Shown here: positions 10,741 to 22,445 of the stretch, piece by piece
Position numbering within the stretch: position 1 is the first letter of the stretch
How the letters are laid out: each line of letters begins with the position of its first letter
NCBI RefSeq assembly: GCF_026914265.1
Contig: NC_069136.1
Coordinates: forward strand, 37,986,362-38,050,361
Origin: Mya arenaria
Taxonomy: Eukaryota; Mollusca; Bivalvia; Myida; Myidae
Length of the DNA stretch: 64,000 nucleotides
Direction: 5' to 3'
The notes under the pieces: generated by a model
Told to the model about the DNA's origin: nothing
Database searches by the model: none
What the model saw: the letters and a program-made list of their open reading frames with translations, nothing else
Translations under genes and position numbers: made by a program

Positions 10741-13560
10741 TGTATGTGGGTATGATTTTGACAGGGGGGTGGGGTGGCGTACAGTATATGACCTTTTAGC
10801 ACGATATTTAAACCTGCACTCTCACCGATACCGTTTTGGCAACTTCTTTATTTTTTGTCTTGTGTAAATATCTGCAAACAAGTGATATAAGCCTGCTGAC
10901 AAAAGATCAGATCGCAGATTTTCATATTTCCGTTCGAAAATATTTTTTTTGGCTAAAAGCGTTACTAAAGGTTTAAGAATAATGTATAAAACTTCATGTT
11001 TTGAAATTTTATATGAAAATCTGCGTTCCGATGTTTTGTCAGCAGTCTTATATCACAGGTTTTCTTGCACTTTCGCAGTTGTCCAAACGTTTAATCTGTG
11101 AGAGTGCAGCTGTAAGTGAAAGCTTCGTCCCAATATATGGTAAAATAAAGTCAGAAAGTAGGGTGTTTGTTACGCAGTTTATTCACATCATTATACAGGT
11201 ACTTGGATTGAGAAAACAAAACGAATCATGAAACAGTCAATAAACCGTTTAAAGTATACCATATAACTCGTTTCTAATAAAACATGAATGTCAATTATTT
11301 TTTATTACACATGGATTATATATTATATACATTTCTAAGCATGTCATGTTTTTCATACGATATCTCGTTGCCGACATGTATAGAATGAAACAGATAAAAC
11401 AACAAATAAGTCACAGAACTAAACAAAGAAACTTCTGTCTATACAAAATAACAAAAACATGTACATTCAAATCTACCGGTTATGGATTAGACTCTTATGC
11501 CATTATATGTGAAATTATTTGGTTAGACTGAAATATTAACGTAATGCTGTTATGCATCAGTCAATTTTAACCACGCCCCACCCTCAGGTCCGGGGGTTTA
11601 CCGGGGGTAGCGGGGAAAATGGGTCATGTTTTTACCTTACAGGTGGCCCTGCAGTGCCGAGTTAATGTGGTGGTTTTGTTTTCGCGCCGAAAAGCAGGGA
11701 ATGGACCTAACCTACGATGTCCCCGGAGTGCGGGGGCATTTGACGGGGATTTTACCAGCAGTTTGTCTCTGCAGGACGAGGATTTTACCTGGGATTGGCT
11801 GGACCGTAAGTCAAAGTTCCCGCTATTCCCCGAACCTTGGGGACCGTGGTTACAACTGACTTGTGCATTAACAGACAGAGCAAAACAGGTAAAACAAACT
11901 CGTGCAAAATAGATAAATAGCTTAAGTCGCTTCAATGAACGGTACATGTATGACCCATTACAAAACTGGCAATGATTAAATATACAAACTTATTATTTAT
12001 TTATATTTATTTCTTGCGATTATGAAGAGCAAAACATATTTACATTTGATAAACAAATACAATGATATTACATAACATATGTGTATATTATACATTTGAG
12101 TTGCTAAATATTCATATATGAAATTTAATGTGGTTGATAATTATGCAATTCAACACATTTAATAACACAAAATACAGTTATGCAGAATGACTATGTGATA
12201 TTTTACAACACGTATAGTTTACATGCAGACAAAAAGTACATTCAAATGAGGCGCTACAGTTTAAGCATAACACCTAGCACATGCATCCATTACATCATAA
12301 TTATCTAAGCAATCGTAACTTCGTGCCGAAACAACATTTAACAAATACGTACACTGGTCAGCACAAGGTATTAACATAAAAGAGCTACATCGGCGAACAC
12401 CATACGTTTTAATGATAGAGTTACGAAACTGGCAATAATTAAATGAACAAATTTATTGCTTTATTGTAACACCTCTAGACATAAATGAACATATTTAAGT
12501 TCCAACAAACAAAGCTTTTTACTACAGAAAATCATCTCACTTCCTTTTTCAGAAAAGCTATAGAACTGACAATCACGTGGTTAATATTAAAACGAGGCTT
12601 TTAAGAAAAAAACAGCGGGAAACATTTTACACCTGATGGGTTGTTGAATTATGTTCACAGTCCATTTTATGATCAAAGGGAGATAATGATAACTAAAATT
12701 ACAAATTTGATCAGTAAGAGTTCATGTTACAAATATAGTAAAATATGACCTTGTTAAAGACGTAATTACGACCAGGAAAAACTTATGTACAGTCGCGTGA
12801 TAACCATCAAGTTTGGAAGATAGGAATATATACATGCAAGCACAGTTACAACATGCATGTAGAAATGCCCAATTCGATAACAAAATTAAAAAAATACGTG
12901 GATAAAATCAACACATTTATTTGTAAACATTGTATCGTAACCTGTAACCTGCAATCTCTACAATAACTTTTTTATCATTAAAGTTATGATACCAAACTAA
13001 GATGCCGATCGGCATATATTATTCAACATCTAAAGCCAGGCAAAAGTTGGTACCAGAATCGATACTTTTCCTTCCAAATTCGCCATTTGTTTGCACGGAG
13101 ACATTTCTTTCACTTAATGTTTGCAATGAGCCGAAATTACGCCCCCCGCCCTTTGTTTGATGAATTGCTTGTGTAACGAGATGTAAAAAGACAGGTGTTT
13201 GATTAAATGGTTTTGTTAAAAAATGGTAAATGAAGACAACTTTCAATATACATAAGCCTATATAAATCTTATTTTTGTAATGAATATTCGTGCAATAAAA
13301 CACATTATCGTTCTTGCTGCTTTACTTTTTACACTTTACAGAGCATATTGCATCGTTAATATGTTATATTTGCACCAAAAGGTGTGAACACATTGTTAAT
13401 AAGTGATTTATAAAGAAAATGGCCAAAACTATTTCATGATCTTTGCTAATTTGTTGTGTGTCACTCATTTGGACTGTTGTTCTAAGACTTATGCTTGTGC
13501 ATTTAAACAGTATCTTCGTTAAATGTTTGCTGCAAGGCTTGTAACTGTAGTTTTAAAGGT
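10741..13560. other. Intergenic, no gene recognised
   Basis: AT-rich sequence of unit 1 that has no counterpart in unit 2. It contains the MITE at 11553-11868. The 94-aa minus-strand frame at 13019-13303 has no recognisable features. Confidence 0.5.
11553..11868. mobile_element. GC-rich MITE with TGCAYCAGTCAATT ends, copy 1
   Basis: The left end TGCATCAGTCAATTTTAACC is mirrored by the right end GGTTACAACTGACTTGTGCA. The interior is GC-rich (CCGGGGGTTTACCGGGGGTAGCG) and clearly related to 49400-49693. It has no transposase. Overlapping open frames on both strands arise from its base composition. Confidence 0.75.
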
Positions 13561-13565
13561 AATAC

Positions 13566-14540
13566 CCCCATCACACTAGACGAAGACCATGAAGACCGCA
13601 CTACGTCCTGTCAATTTCGACGGACGCAGCGAGAAAGCGGGCAAATTCTTAAAAAATGCTTTCCTCAGGTTCATACTACGTCCTTACTGCGTCCCTGCCA
13701 GACATTCATTGCGTCCCACACGTTCCAAATACATTCTTACTGCGCGCATCTTCACGCGCGCACTACGTCCAATGCGTTCTTAATACGCGCGCACCACGCC
13801 CAATGCGTTCTTTGTACGTTTTTACTACGACCAGGAAGATTGCACCACGCGCTTACCAGGTGCTTATTACGTCCTAATTACGTTCTTATGACTTGATTTT
13901 ATTTGTAAATGTGATCGATATTGAATTATCGTGTTCTATTTATAACTGGCCTATTTTTCATTCATATCTAGTGTTGGTATCAAATGAAGTTATAGGGGAG
14001 TTGAATCCCGTATTTATACATGATCACTGTTCAGAACCTGACAGGACGTGGTAAGAACCTGATACAAACGTGTCTAAGACGTTTTAAGCACCGAAATAAC
14101 GTATAAACAACCGAAATGTCTTCTACAACGTGGCACGAACGTACCATAGTCGTAGTGAAGCGTGGAGAGGTTGTAGTGAGAACTCCATTGACGTAGCAAG
14201 AACGCAATTACACCTAGAGACAACGCGATGAGAACGCCATTCAATATTTCCCGATCAGTACCACGCTCGTACTACGTCAATAAAGTTCCTATTAGGTTTT
14301 AGTTACGCTTTCACTACGCCCATGCCGTCGTTAATACGTTCTTATTAAGTTCTGATTCGACAACGTCATCACTACGTGTTTTTAACATGTTTAAAGGCTG
14401 CTCACGTCCTTCACGTCCAAAAAGACCTTACCTCGTCCTTATCGACGTATTTAGTGCTCCTTCTGCGTTGATCAAGTTCTGACTGCTTCCTGCCAGATTT
14501 GTGAGGACGAAGTGGAAACATGTGGCCTAGTGTGATGGGG
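13566..14540. mobile_element. 975-bp element with CCCCATCACACTAG terminal inverted repeats
   Basis: The left end CCCCATCACACTAG (13566-13579) is the exact inverse of CTAGTGTGATGGGG (14527-14540). The interior is full of degenerate ACTACGTCC / TACGTTC motifs in both orientations (one orientation in the left half, the inverse in the right half), so the element could fold back. There is no transposase frame. No clear target-site duplication is visible, so the superfamily is not assigned. The matching point in unit 2 (about 36325) lacks the element, so it inserted after the duplication or was lost there. Confidence 0.75.
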
Positions 14541-14893
14541 CATTTGTTATATAGTATATATGCACTGTATTGTTTGTGGAGTTTTGTGCTGTTGTTCTAT
14601 GTTTCTGGTTTGTGATTGTTTTTGTGTTATTTGTCTTTGGCGTTTATCCTGTGCAATCAACCGGGCTTTATGTTTAAACTTACGGCTACTGAGCTTGTTT
14701 CTGTATTTTTTCATATACATATTCACTGTAATATTATTTTAATAACAATTTATAGTAATCAAAACAAAAGTATTCCTTATAAATTTTTGTTCGCACACGC
14801 GTATTCAATGCACTTAACGCGAGTCTGTGCTGCTTTATGGTATGTAATTTGAATCTGCAAAGGTCGTTCTTTTGTTGCTATTCCATTATGAAT

Positions 14894-15245
14894 TGATTGC
14901 GCTCTTACTCCAAAATAAGATATACCACAATTAATACAATTGTTTTATTTTATCGAAAAGGATAATTACATATCAAAAACAATGATTCTTATGAAGGATA
15001 GCATGTTTACGTTGAAAGAAAATTGCAGAAATTTTTTCTACAATATGAGGCAATAGTTGATCACTGTAAACCTTTTAGAACCCACCAGTCTGCAATATTT
15101 GTGCGTTTTTAGCTTACAATCTTGTTATCAATAATACAAACTTTCCATAAATGCATTATTTAGTTAGTAGTTAAAGGCTTATCACTCAAAAAATATGCTT
15201 GTAATACATGTGTATGTATTAATATTAAATACGAGTGTCGCTTTA
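14894..15245. repeat. Dispersed about 350-bp repeat, copy B
   Basis: Related along its whole length to 6838-7200 and 51530-51895, in the same orientation. See the copy in Rab intron 2 for shared landmarks. Confidence 0.65.
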
Positions 15246-15354
15246 ATATTGATGTAAAATTTGTCTTTCAGCATTTAAGGCTTTCCTCTCCTCCTTCCTC
15301 TGTTGCTCCTTCGACCTAGTATTTTTAACAAACGCATAGTAAAATTGTCATTTG

Positions 15355-15450
15355 TTTGAATGGAAACAAGTATTTGGCTCGAACCGACGACCGGTTGGCA
15401 TGGGTGAGAAGCTGACACGTTACTACATGACCACTCTCACATATAAATGA
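15355..15450 (-). mobile_element. tRNA-derived SINE relic (unit 1)
   Basis: On the minus strand GTGGTCATGTAGTAACGTGT (A-box region) is followed by CTTCTCACC and GGTTCGAGCC (a good B box). The same piece sits at the matching place in unit 2 (about 36625-36710), so this insertion predates the duplication. Confidence 0.5.
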
Positions 15451-15537
15451 GGCTTTGGCATAAGTCACTATGCGTGAAACATTGTTGACAAACGATTGAT
15501 ACAATTTTAACTACAGACGTACACAATGATTGCGATA

Positions 15538-15712
15538 CAGTCGAACCCCGTTGGCTCGAACTCGCTTGGCTCGAATTCTTCGTTGGCTCGAACTAGATGC
15601 AAAGGACCGCCTTCTTTATACTTAAGCTAAGCCTTTCCGCTTGGCTCGAAATTTCCGAGGCTCGATGTATTTCCGCCGGTCCATTGGAGTTCGAGCCAAC
15701 GAGGTTCGACTC
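15538..15712. mobile_element. MITE, Tc1/mariner-like (TA target site), 175 bp
   Basis: The left end CAGTCGAACCCCGTTGGCTC is mirrored by the right end GAGCCAACGAGGTTCGACTC, flanked by TA on both sides. It is the longer relative of 4825-4941. It carries no coding frame. Confidence 0.8.
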
Positions 15713-15719
15713 TATGTCA

Positions 15720-18700
15720 AATCAATTGTCAAATCAAGGAATTCTAATAAAGTAATATGATTATTCCAACATCAGATAGAGAAAAATAAGCATATGATTG
15801 CAGGATTTAAAAAAATCAATCTCAAAACCAAAGGTACATATATGCAAATAGAAATGGTTAATACATTAACAACAATAATAATCAGATAGACACGTTCATA
15901 AATCATAATCGTCAATCTAGTATGCAAGTAAAAGATCATTTATCTATTAATTATTGTCACATGTTCTACAAACAAATGTTAGAATACCACCTACATTTCC
16001 AGCCAATGCAATGCAGAGAAGCAATCATTCAGTACTGCAAGGGTTAATCATTAGGAATTTTAACTTTCGCGGGTGTTAAAGGTCCACCCACAGCCACTCA
16101 TTCGACCCTAAATCCCTACGTCATATTTTGCGTTGACAATGCATCTGCCAATACGGTTGTATTCTTAATCAGTTTGATGACCTAAATTTAATTTTAATGA
16201 TTAAGAAGGGCTCGTTCGCTACGCTCAATCCGCCCATTCCCAATCATTAAGATTTTAGTTCATGTCATCTAACTATAACAAAGACAGATGGCGAACAATA
16301 CTGGTGCGTTAGGGCTATTTTTTACACTACATAATCCAGCTAAGTTTAGAACGACATGTATGATTACAATAAGGAACGGGTTTCATGTTGGCATCAGCGA
16401 TCCTACAAGTAAGAGGGGAGGGGAGCGGGGGGGGGGGGGGGGGGCAAATGACTTTTGAATTACAATGTTACACCTCTGTTTCATTAGGAATAACGTAATG
16501 GAAATAACATAGAGACGTTCATAAAGCCATAAACCGTCATAATATCCAGGTCTTTTACAGAGATGTTTCAGTGAAATATAAACAATTATCACAGTTTCAA
16601 ACAATGAAAGTATCAAATTGATATTTTATATTCTTTTTGAAGTTTAAGCTCGTTTTGCTATCTTAATCAAACAGGGCTGGATCACAATATGAAGGACGTC
16701 ATTTCCAAAACGACGTTACGTGGACATACATTTTGGTGCATTTGTCTTATGAAATTAAATTTATTTAATACCAATTGAGGCATATTACAAAAATGAACAT
16801 TGTATGTTTCAGAAAAAGATATATATTGAACACTGTGACAATATGAAGTGAATATAACGCAAGTCGTGTCATATAACTGTACATGCTCACTTGGTGAAAC
16901 GTTATGATCTTACTCTGAAGTAAACAATTATCATCTATACATTTATTATGATCTCCCATCGCACTACAATGAAAAAATGTACGCTAAAAATGATAGATCA
17001 GTCCCCTATTCCTCATATAAAACAACGCAATCAACAAAAGTAAAATTATTTCTCCCACCCCAGATAAGTAGATCCAATAATTTAACCATGCTAGAAATTC
17101 TTATCTTGCCCACGGGCGAAGATAAAATGCCCGTATGGAACTCCTTTTTAATGGTCTTCGCGTTGTAATTACCTCCCTTGTTGAATACTGTCTTCTGTAG
17201 CATCATGAAAACCTTGTCTTGTGGTAATATTTAGAACGCTAATTAATTATTTTTCGCTTCAAATGTCCCCATAATACAGTTTTCACACACCTTTCAAGAA
17301 ATAATGCTTCACTCTCCTTAGAACTATTTAAAGACCGATTCAGACTATTAACATAATCTGAATCACTGCCTGCATATCCCTGACAATCACGAATTATCGC
17401 ATATCCATACGCAATTATTTTCACTAAGCACAAAAGAGTTCCAGCAAAAATACATTTTAACTTTATATTGTTTAACTGAGGTGGGAGAAAAAGCATCTTC
17501 CTTAGCCGCTCCTGTAAGATAGGTTCATCACGACCGTCGCTCAGGGTGTTTTGAGGAAACTCGGTAAACCTCGTTTTCGCAAAACACCCTCCGCTCCGGT
17601 CGGAATGAACCTATCTTAAACTCTCGACCGTGGTAGGTACTTATAATCCATTATTGCCAAAATATAGCAGGAAGACGATATAAAAACATAATATTCAAGA
17701 GGAAAATCTAATATTCTTAACAAACACTAGTTAACAACACTTATTTAAGCAAACAGATTAATATAAATGAAATATATTCATTTGCAAAAAAAACAATAGC
17801 AAAACCTTAACAATTGCTTAAATATATATATAATACGGACAAAAAAGATGAAATGGCAAACATGACGCATTAACTATTAAAATTCATACATACAAAATTG
17901 TTAAAAAAATTGGTGCAACTCTTAACAAGATGTACAAAACAGATATACCGCGTTCAACAAAATTGCAAGTTATCATAACATACTGAAAGAAAGAACCACT
18001 ATGTGTCAACTTAAATTATATTCAACATACAATCAAAACCATTTTACTAATCATAAGCAATTGATATTATTACACCACACCATATTGTTCGATTATATTT
18101 CGAAGTACAGCCAACATCAGTCAAAACACCTTTAATACCTAGCAAAGGTTCATCCTCTAAGTTACATAAGCAAATTTACAAACAATGATATAATAATAAT
18201 TCATTGGAAACTACAAGGACAAGCACATTGTCAAACCGATAGCAGACATTTAGAGGCTCAAGTATAACAAAACTTAATACTTGGGACACAAAGGTCACAT
18301 AGAAAGCCACAATAACTCTGTTTAATATTATAGCTTTGAACATACAGTAATATAAATCATATTAGCAAACGATTATATATACAAAATGAAACGACTACGA
18401 ATATTCATCCAGTCAAATGGTTTAAAATGCAGAACACTTGTCCACACTTAAGTGTTCCATCAACAACACGAAGAAGTTGCAAAGTTTGAGACAAAACAAT
18501 CAACTCGAAATAATGAAGTCTAGTGTCATTCATTGAATTTCAACATCCGTCTTTGAGACTGTGAGACAGTCTGGTCAACAATTGTGAACATCTCATATGA
18601 CTGGAATATAGACCCTAAATTCTCAACAATCTGAAAAGGGAATTACTATTGGGATTGGTATACCATGGTTTGTAATTAGATTAAACTATATAATAACTTA

Positions 18701-18838
18701 TTGGGTTTTTTTTAGCCAGGGATTCATAAACACATTAGTTTAATCCAATGCATTGATTATTGAACGAACTATTTACTTGAACAGTACATGTGTATTTATG
18801 TACCTTGTAAACGCATGTTCTGTTCTCGCGTACTTCAT
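15720..18838. other. Spacer between unit-1 elements and ZNFX1 3' end
   Basis: No gene recognised. The region holds a G run (about 16427-16444), an imperfect hairpin (about 16165-16272, arms GATGACCTAAATTTAATTTT and the inverse of AAGATTTTAGTTCATGTCATC) and the foldback element at 17515-17618. Much of 16600-18838 is homologous to 37470-39319 and may include the ZNFX1 3' UTR. Confidence 0.5.
17515..17618. mobile_element. 104-bp foldback element
   Basis: The left arm TAAGATAGGTTCATCACGAC is mirrored by GTCGGAATGAACCTATCTTA. The inner AGGGTGTTTTG and CAAAACACCCT also pair, giving arms of about 40 bp around a short loop. It is a small palindromic MITE. I see no second copy in the window. Confidence 0.7.
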
Positions 18839-19075
18839 TTAGTGAAGGTCATTTAGGTTGAAATTGGCAAGGTTGTTAGCTTCCTCAGAATATGCGGCAA
18901 AACGGGCTCCATCCATTTCCGGTGCAATGGTGTTTCCGGTTGTCAGTTGGTGCCCCTCGCCGCCTATTTTAATTCCGCATTCGGGACATATTGACTTCAG
19001 ATTTGCCCCACCGCACTCGCCAATACAGTACACGTGACCTTGAATTAAAGATAATGGTTTAGAAACGACATTATA

Positions 19076-19235
19076 CAGTTGCTGCATGGGCATTTGTGTA
19101 ACAGTCAAAACTGTTGTCCCGAGGTGGAGGGGATGACTTCTGAACTGTTGTCCCGAGGCCGATAGTTCAGAATGCAATCCCCTCTACTTCGGGACAACAG
19201 TTTTGACTGTTACACAAATGCCCATGCAACAACTG
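19076..19235. mobile_element. 160-bp foldback insertion in the last intron of ZNFX1 copy 1
   Basis: The left arm CAGTTGCTGCATGGGCATTT is mirrored by AAATGCCCATGCAACAACTG. Pairing continues through ACAGTCAAAACTGTTGTCCC, so nearly the whole element is a palindrome. The corresponding intron of copy 2 (39520-39819) lacks it, so it inserted after the duplication. Confidence 0.75.
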
Positions 19236-21035
19236 TTTTATAACCTGATTATATATTTGTTCAAACACGAAAACCCCCAAATACTTTTGTAAAGCGAATA
19301 TACTGAAGTTTCACAACAAACAAATATGATATTGATTTGTTTACGTCTGGTAATGATCTTGATCATATAGACGATTGAGCGCTTAAATTTCTTTAGTATT
19401 CTCCGTGAACCAAATAAAGTTACAAAACCAAAACAAGAAATTCACGAGTTTAAACGATATGAAATTTATTTTTAGAATCTGGGTAAAACCCATGACGTAC
19501 CTCTGACGTTGCCCCACGCGCGGGTAACAGTTCATACTGTTTACCGGTCAACAGTTCAAAAAGTTGTAATGTTGATTACTATTTTTAAAACAGTCGAAAA
19601 TAGTAAATAACATTTATATAGGTCATCGGGTAATAATGTGCATTATTACCACAATAGTGTATCTGTGTATTGCATTTCTTAACATTCGGCCATTTAAATA
19701 CTTTTGTAGGCGGCTATTGTGCAAAATTCGATTAATGCAAAACCCCAAAGACAAAGACAATAATTTTGCTATATAGTATTTCAAAGTTGATAATTTATTA
19801 CGAAAATACTTATCGGCAGTCCAATGTCAGACAGTAAGTGGCGACACATTTATAGTTAATCAAATCTCAGTATTCCCTACCGTTTGGACACTTGAACCAG
19901 TGACCTTTGGACAGACCCACGGCAGACACTATGGATATTCTTTTTTCTTCCGTTATGTCCAAACCATCGACCTTGAGCACGTCGTTCAGAAGTTTACTGG
20001 TCTCCTCCATTTTCTCTCTCATCGAACCACTGCTAATTTGTTCGCTGTTAAGGATATCTTTCATCGCAAAGATGAACTTTTCTTCTTTAGCTCTTTGTTT
20101 AGCCGTTAACTTCTGTTCTACTGTAAGTATTTTGCAATACCAACTACAGCGATAAAGCTCTCTTTCAAAATCTTCTTTTTCCTGTTCACTGAGGAACAAT
20201 CTAGGTATCATGACCTTTTCGAGCGTCTCATTCAGAAAGTCTGTCAAAACTTTAACACTTTTCTTCATCTCAGCATCCTTAGTTGTAGACAATTTCATTG
20301 TTTTTAATTTTTGAGCTTGCTTGAATACTAATACCGCGAGTTTATATTGCTCTGTTAACGTTTGTAGTTGTTGTACACACGCCACAGTATTTCTACCGAT
20401 TTCCAGTTCTAGCAAACACTCGTTTAAGGTTTCCATGACACGTCCCCTAGTTGTTGGAGGAAAGCATGGCTTTCCATTCTTGTACACCGCCGTATCCTTT
20501 GTCTCATACTCTTTCATTAAATTGTGAAACAGTTCTGTTGACAGTGTTTTCTTTTTTTGTTTATCACCAATATACTGTTGTTTCACCAATTCTATGTTTC
20601 TGATGCATTCATTTATGTCGCTTCCGTACCTGACACACTTCCGAATGGGCGTTTTGCATTTTGGGCAGCCCTTAAAATTAATGCTATTAGAATCATATTT
20701 CATCATCATATACTTGTCAAGTGCTTTGTGTTCAATAACATGGCCACAATCATTCAAGCACACGAATCGGGAATCGGGCTCATCTTCGCTTCCGAACAGT
20801 ATTTCAGTTACTTCTTGCTCGTCGCATATTCTACACTGTTTCGGACACGGCTCCCCACACAAACCTATACACAGGTGTTTGCATTTAAGTGGTTCTGACA
20901 AGGTTTATTGCACGGCGGTCTGTTGCATGGTTCGCTGCAGAGTTTCGTGCATTTGTAATGTTTACACTTCCAAAGACATGGTTCTTTGCAAGGCTTACAT
21001 GGAAAGCCGCAAGGTTTGCTACAATAGCTATGCGG

Positions 21036-22445
21036 ACAACGGTTTTCACACCTTCGTGAACATGGGGAACAATCATCACAAGCTGAAGCGCACTGGTGTC
21101 CACATACGAGGATCCTTTTGCAGTCTACACTACACTGATTGTGGAATCTACCTCTCAGGCATGAGCCGCATGTACCACTACATCGGTGCTAACATCTGAG
21201 CAGTGCCTGGCATGGATGTGGACATTTAGCTGTTGAATAATCGCAACATTTCACTTCTTCCGAATGACCACACTCAAATGACTTTCTAACCATTACCGTA
21301 CACTTTGCTTCATGAATTTCCCCACACTTGTTTGGACAGGGATGACCACACCGTAGTTTTGCCGGGCAAGGTTTGTAACCACAGGAGAATTTCGCTGGGT
21401 CAAGGCTACATGGTACCTTTTGTGTATGCTTACATACTGGTGTGACCTTTTCAATTTGAACCATGCAGTCGGAGCATTTCTCATAGCAGCTTGCCTTACA
21501 AGGATGGTTTTGTTCACACGTTAAATTGCACATCTTCATACAATTATAACTCTCGTGATCGGGATCAATTACATGGCACTTTTGCAAACATCGATGACCA
21601 CAGTCCAGTCTAGCATGACAATCGCGATTGCAACAACCTAATGGTGCTTGTAGAAAGTATTTAGGGCTCTTCGCCAAGACGGCATGCTCTACTGGGTGAT
21701 TTTCCCTTTTTAACAGAATGCCGTCGGTAATAACACCTTTGGAACGGTTTTCACACTTTCGTGAGCATGGGGGACAATCATCACAAGCTGATTTGCACTG
21801 GTGCCCACACACAAGGATTCTTTTGCAGTCAACACTGCACTGATTGTGGAATCTTCCTCTCAGACATGAGCAACAAGTACCGCTACATCGGTGCTCACAT
21901 TTGAGCAGTGCCTGACATGTATATGGACATTTAGCTGTTGGATAATCGCAACATTTCACTTCTGTCGAATGACCACACTCATATGACTTTCTAACCATTA
22001 CCATACATTTTGCCCAATGACTTTCTCCACATTTGTTTGGACAGGGATGACCACACAGAAGTTTTGCCGGACAAGGTTTGTAACCACATGAGAATTCCGC
22101 TGGGTCAATGTTACATGGTACCTTTTGTGTATGACTGCACAATGGTATGACTTTTTCAATTCGAACCATGCAGTTGGGACAGTTTTCATAGCATCTTGCC
22201 TTACACGGGTGGTTTTGTTTACATGCTAATGTGCACATCTTCATGCATCTATATTGTTCGTGATCGGGATCAATAACATGACACTTCTGTGCACATTGAT
22301 GACCACAGTCCAGTCTTGCATTACAATCGCGATTGCAACAACCTAATGGAGCTTGTAGAAAGTATTTTGAATCTTTGGCCAGGACTGCATTCTCTTCAGG
22401 GTGGTTTTCCATCTTTAACAGAATGCCTTCAGAAAGGACGCCTTT
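21036..22445 (-). repeat. Tandem duplication of the zinc-finger block inside ZNFX1 copy 1
   Basis: Two blocks of about 700 bp, roughly 22445-21741 and 21740-21036, each running from KGV..GILLK.ENHP through CCNRDC, LDCGH and KVPC to CPPCSRKCEN. Copy 2 has a single block here. The two blocks differ at many residues, so the duplication is not recent. One of the gene's stop codons lies in the second block. Confidence 0.85.

Noticed and set aside
11619-11947. Overlapping frames of 77-107 aa on both strands
   Set aside because: They lie in the GC-rich MITE, where stops are rare on both strands because of base composition.
13019-13303. 94-aa minus-strand frame
   Set aside because: No domain, no splice context, AT-driven codon use, and no counterpart in unit 2.
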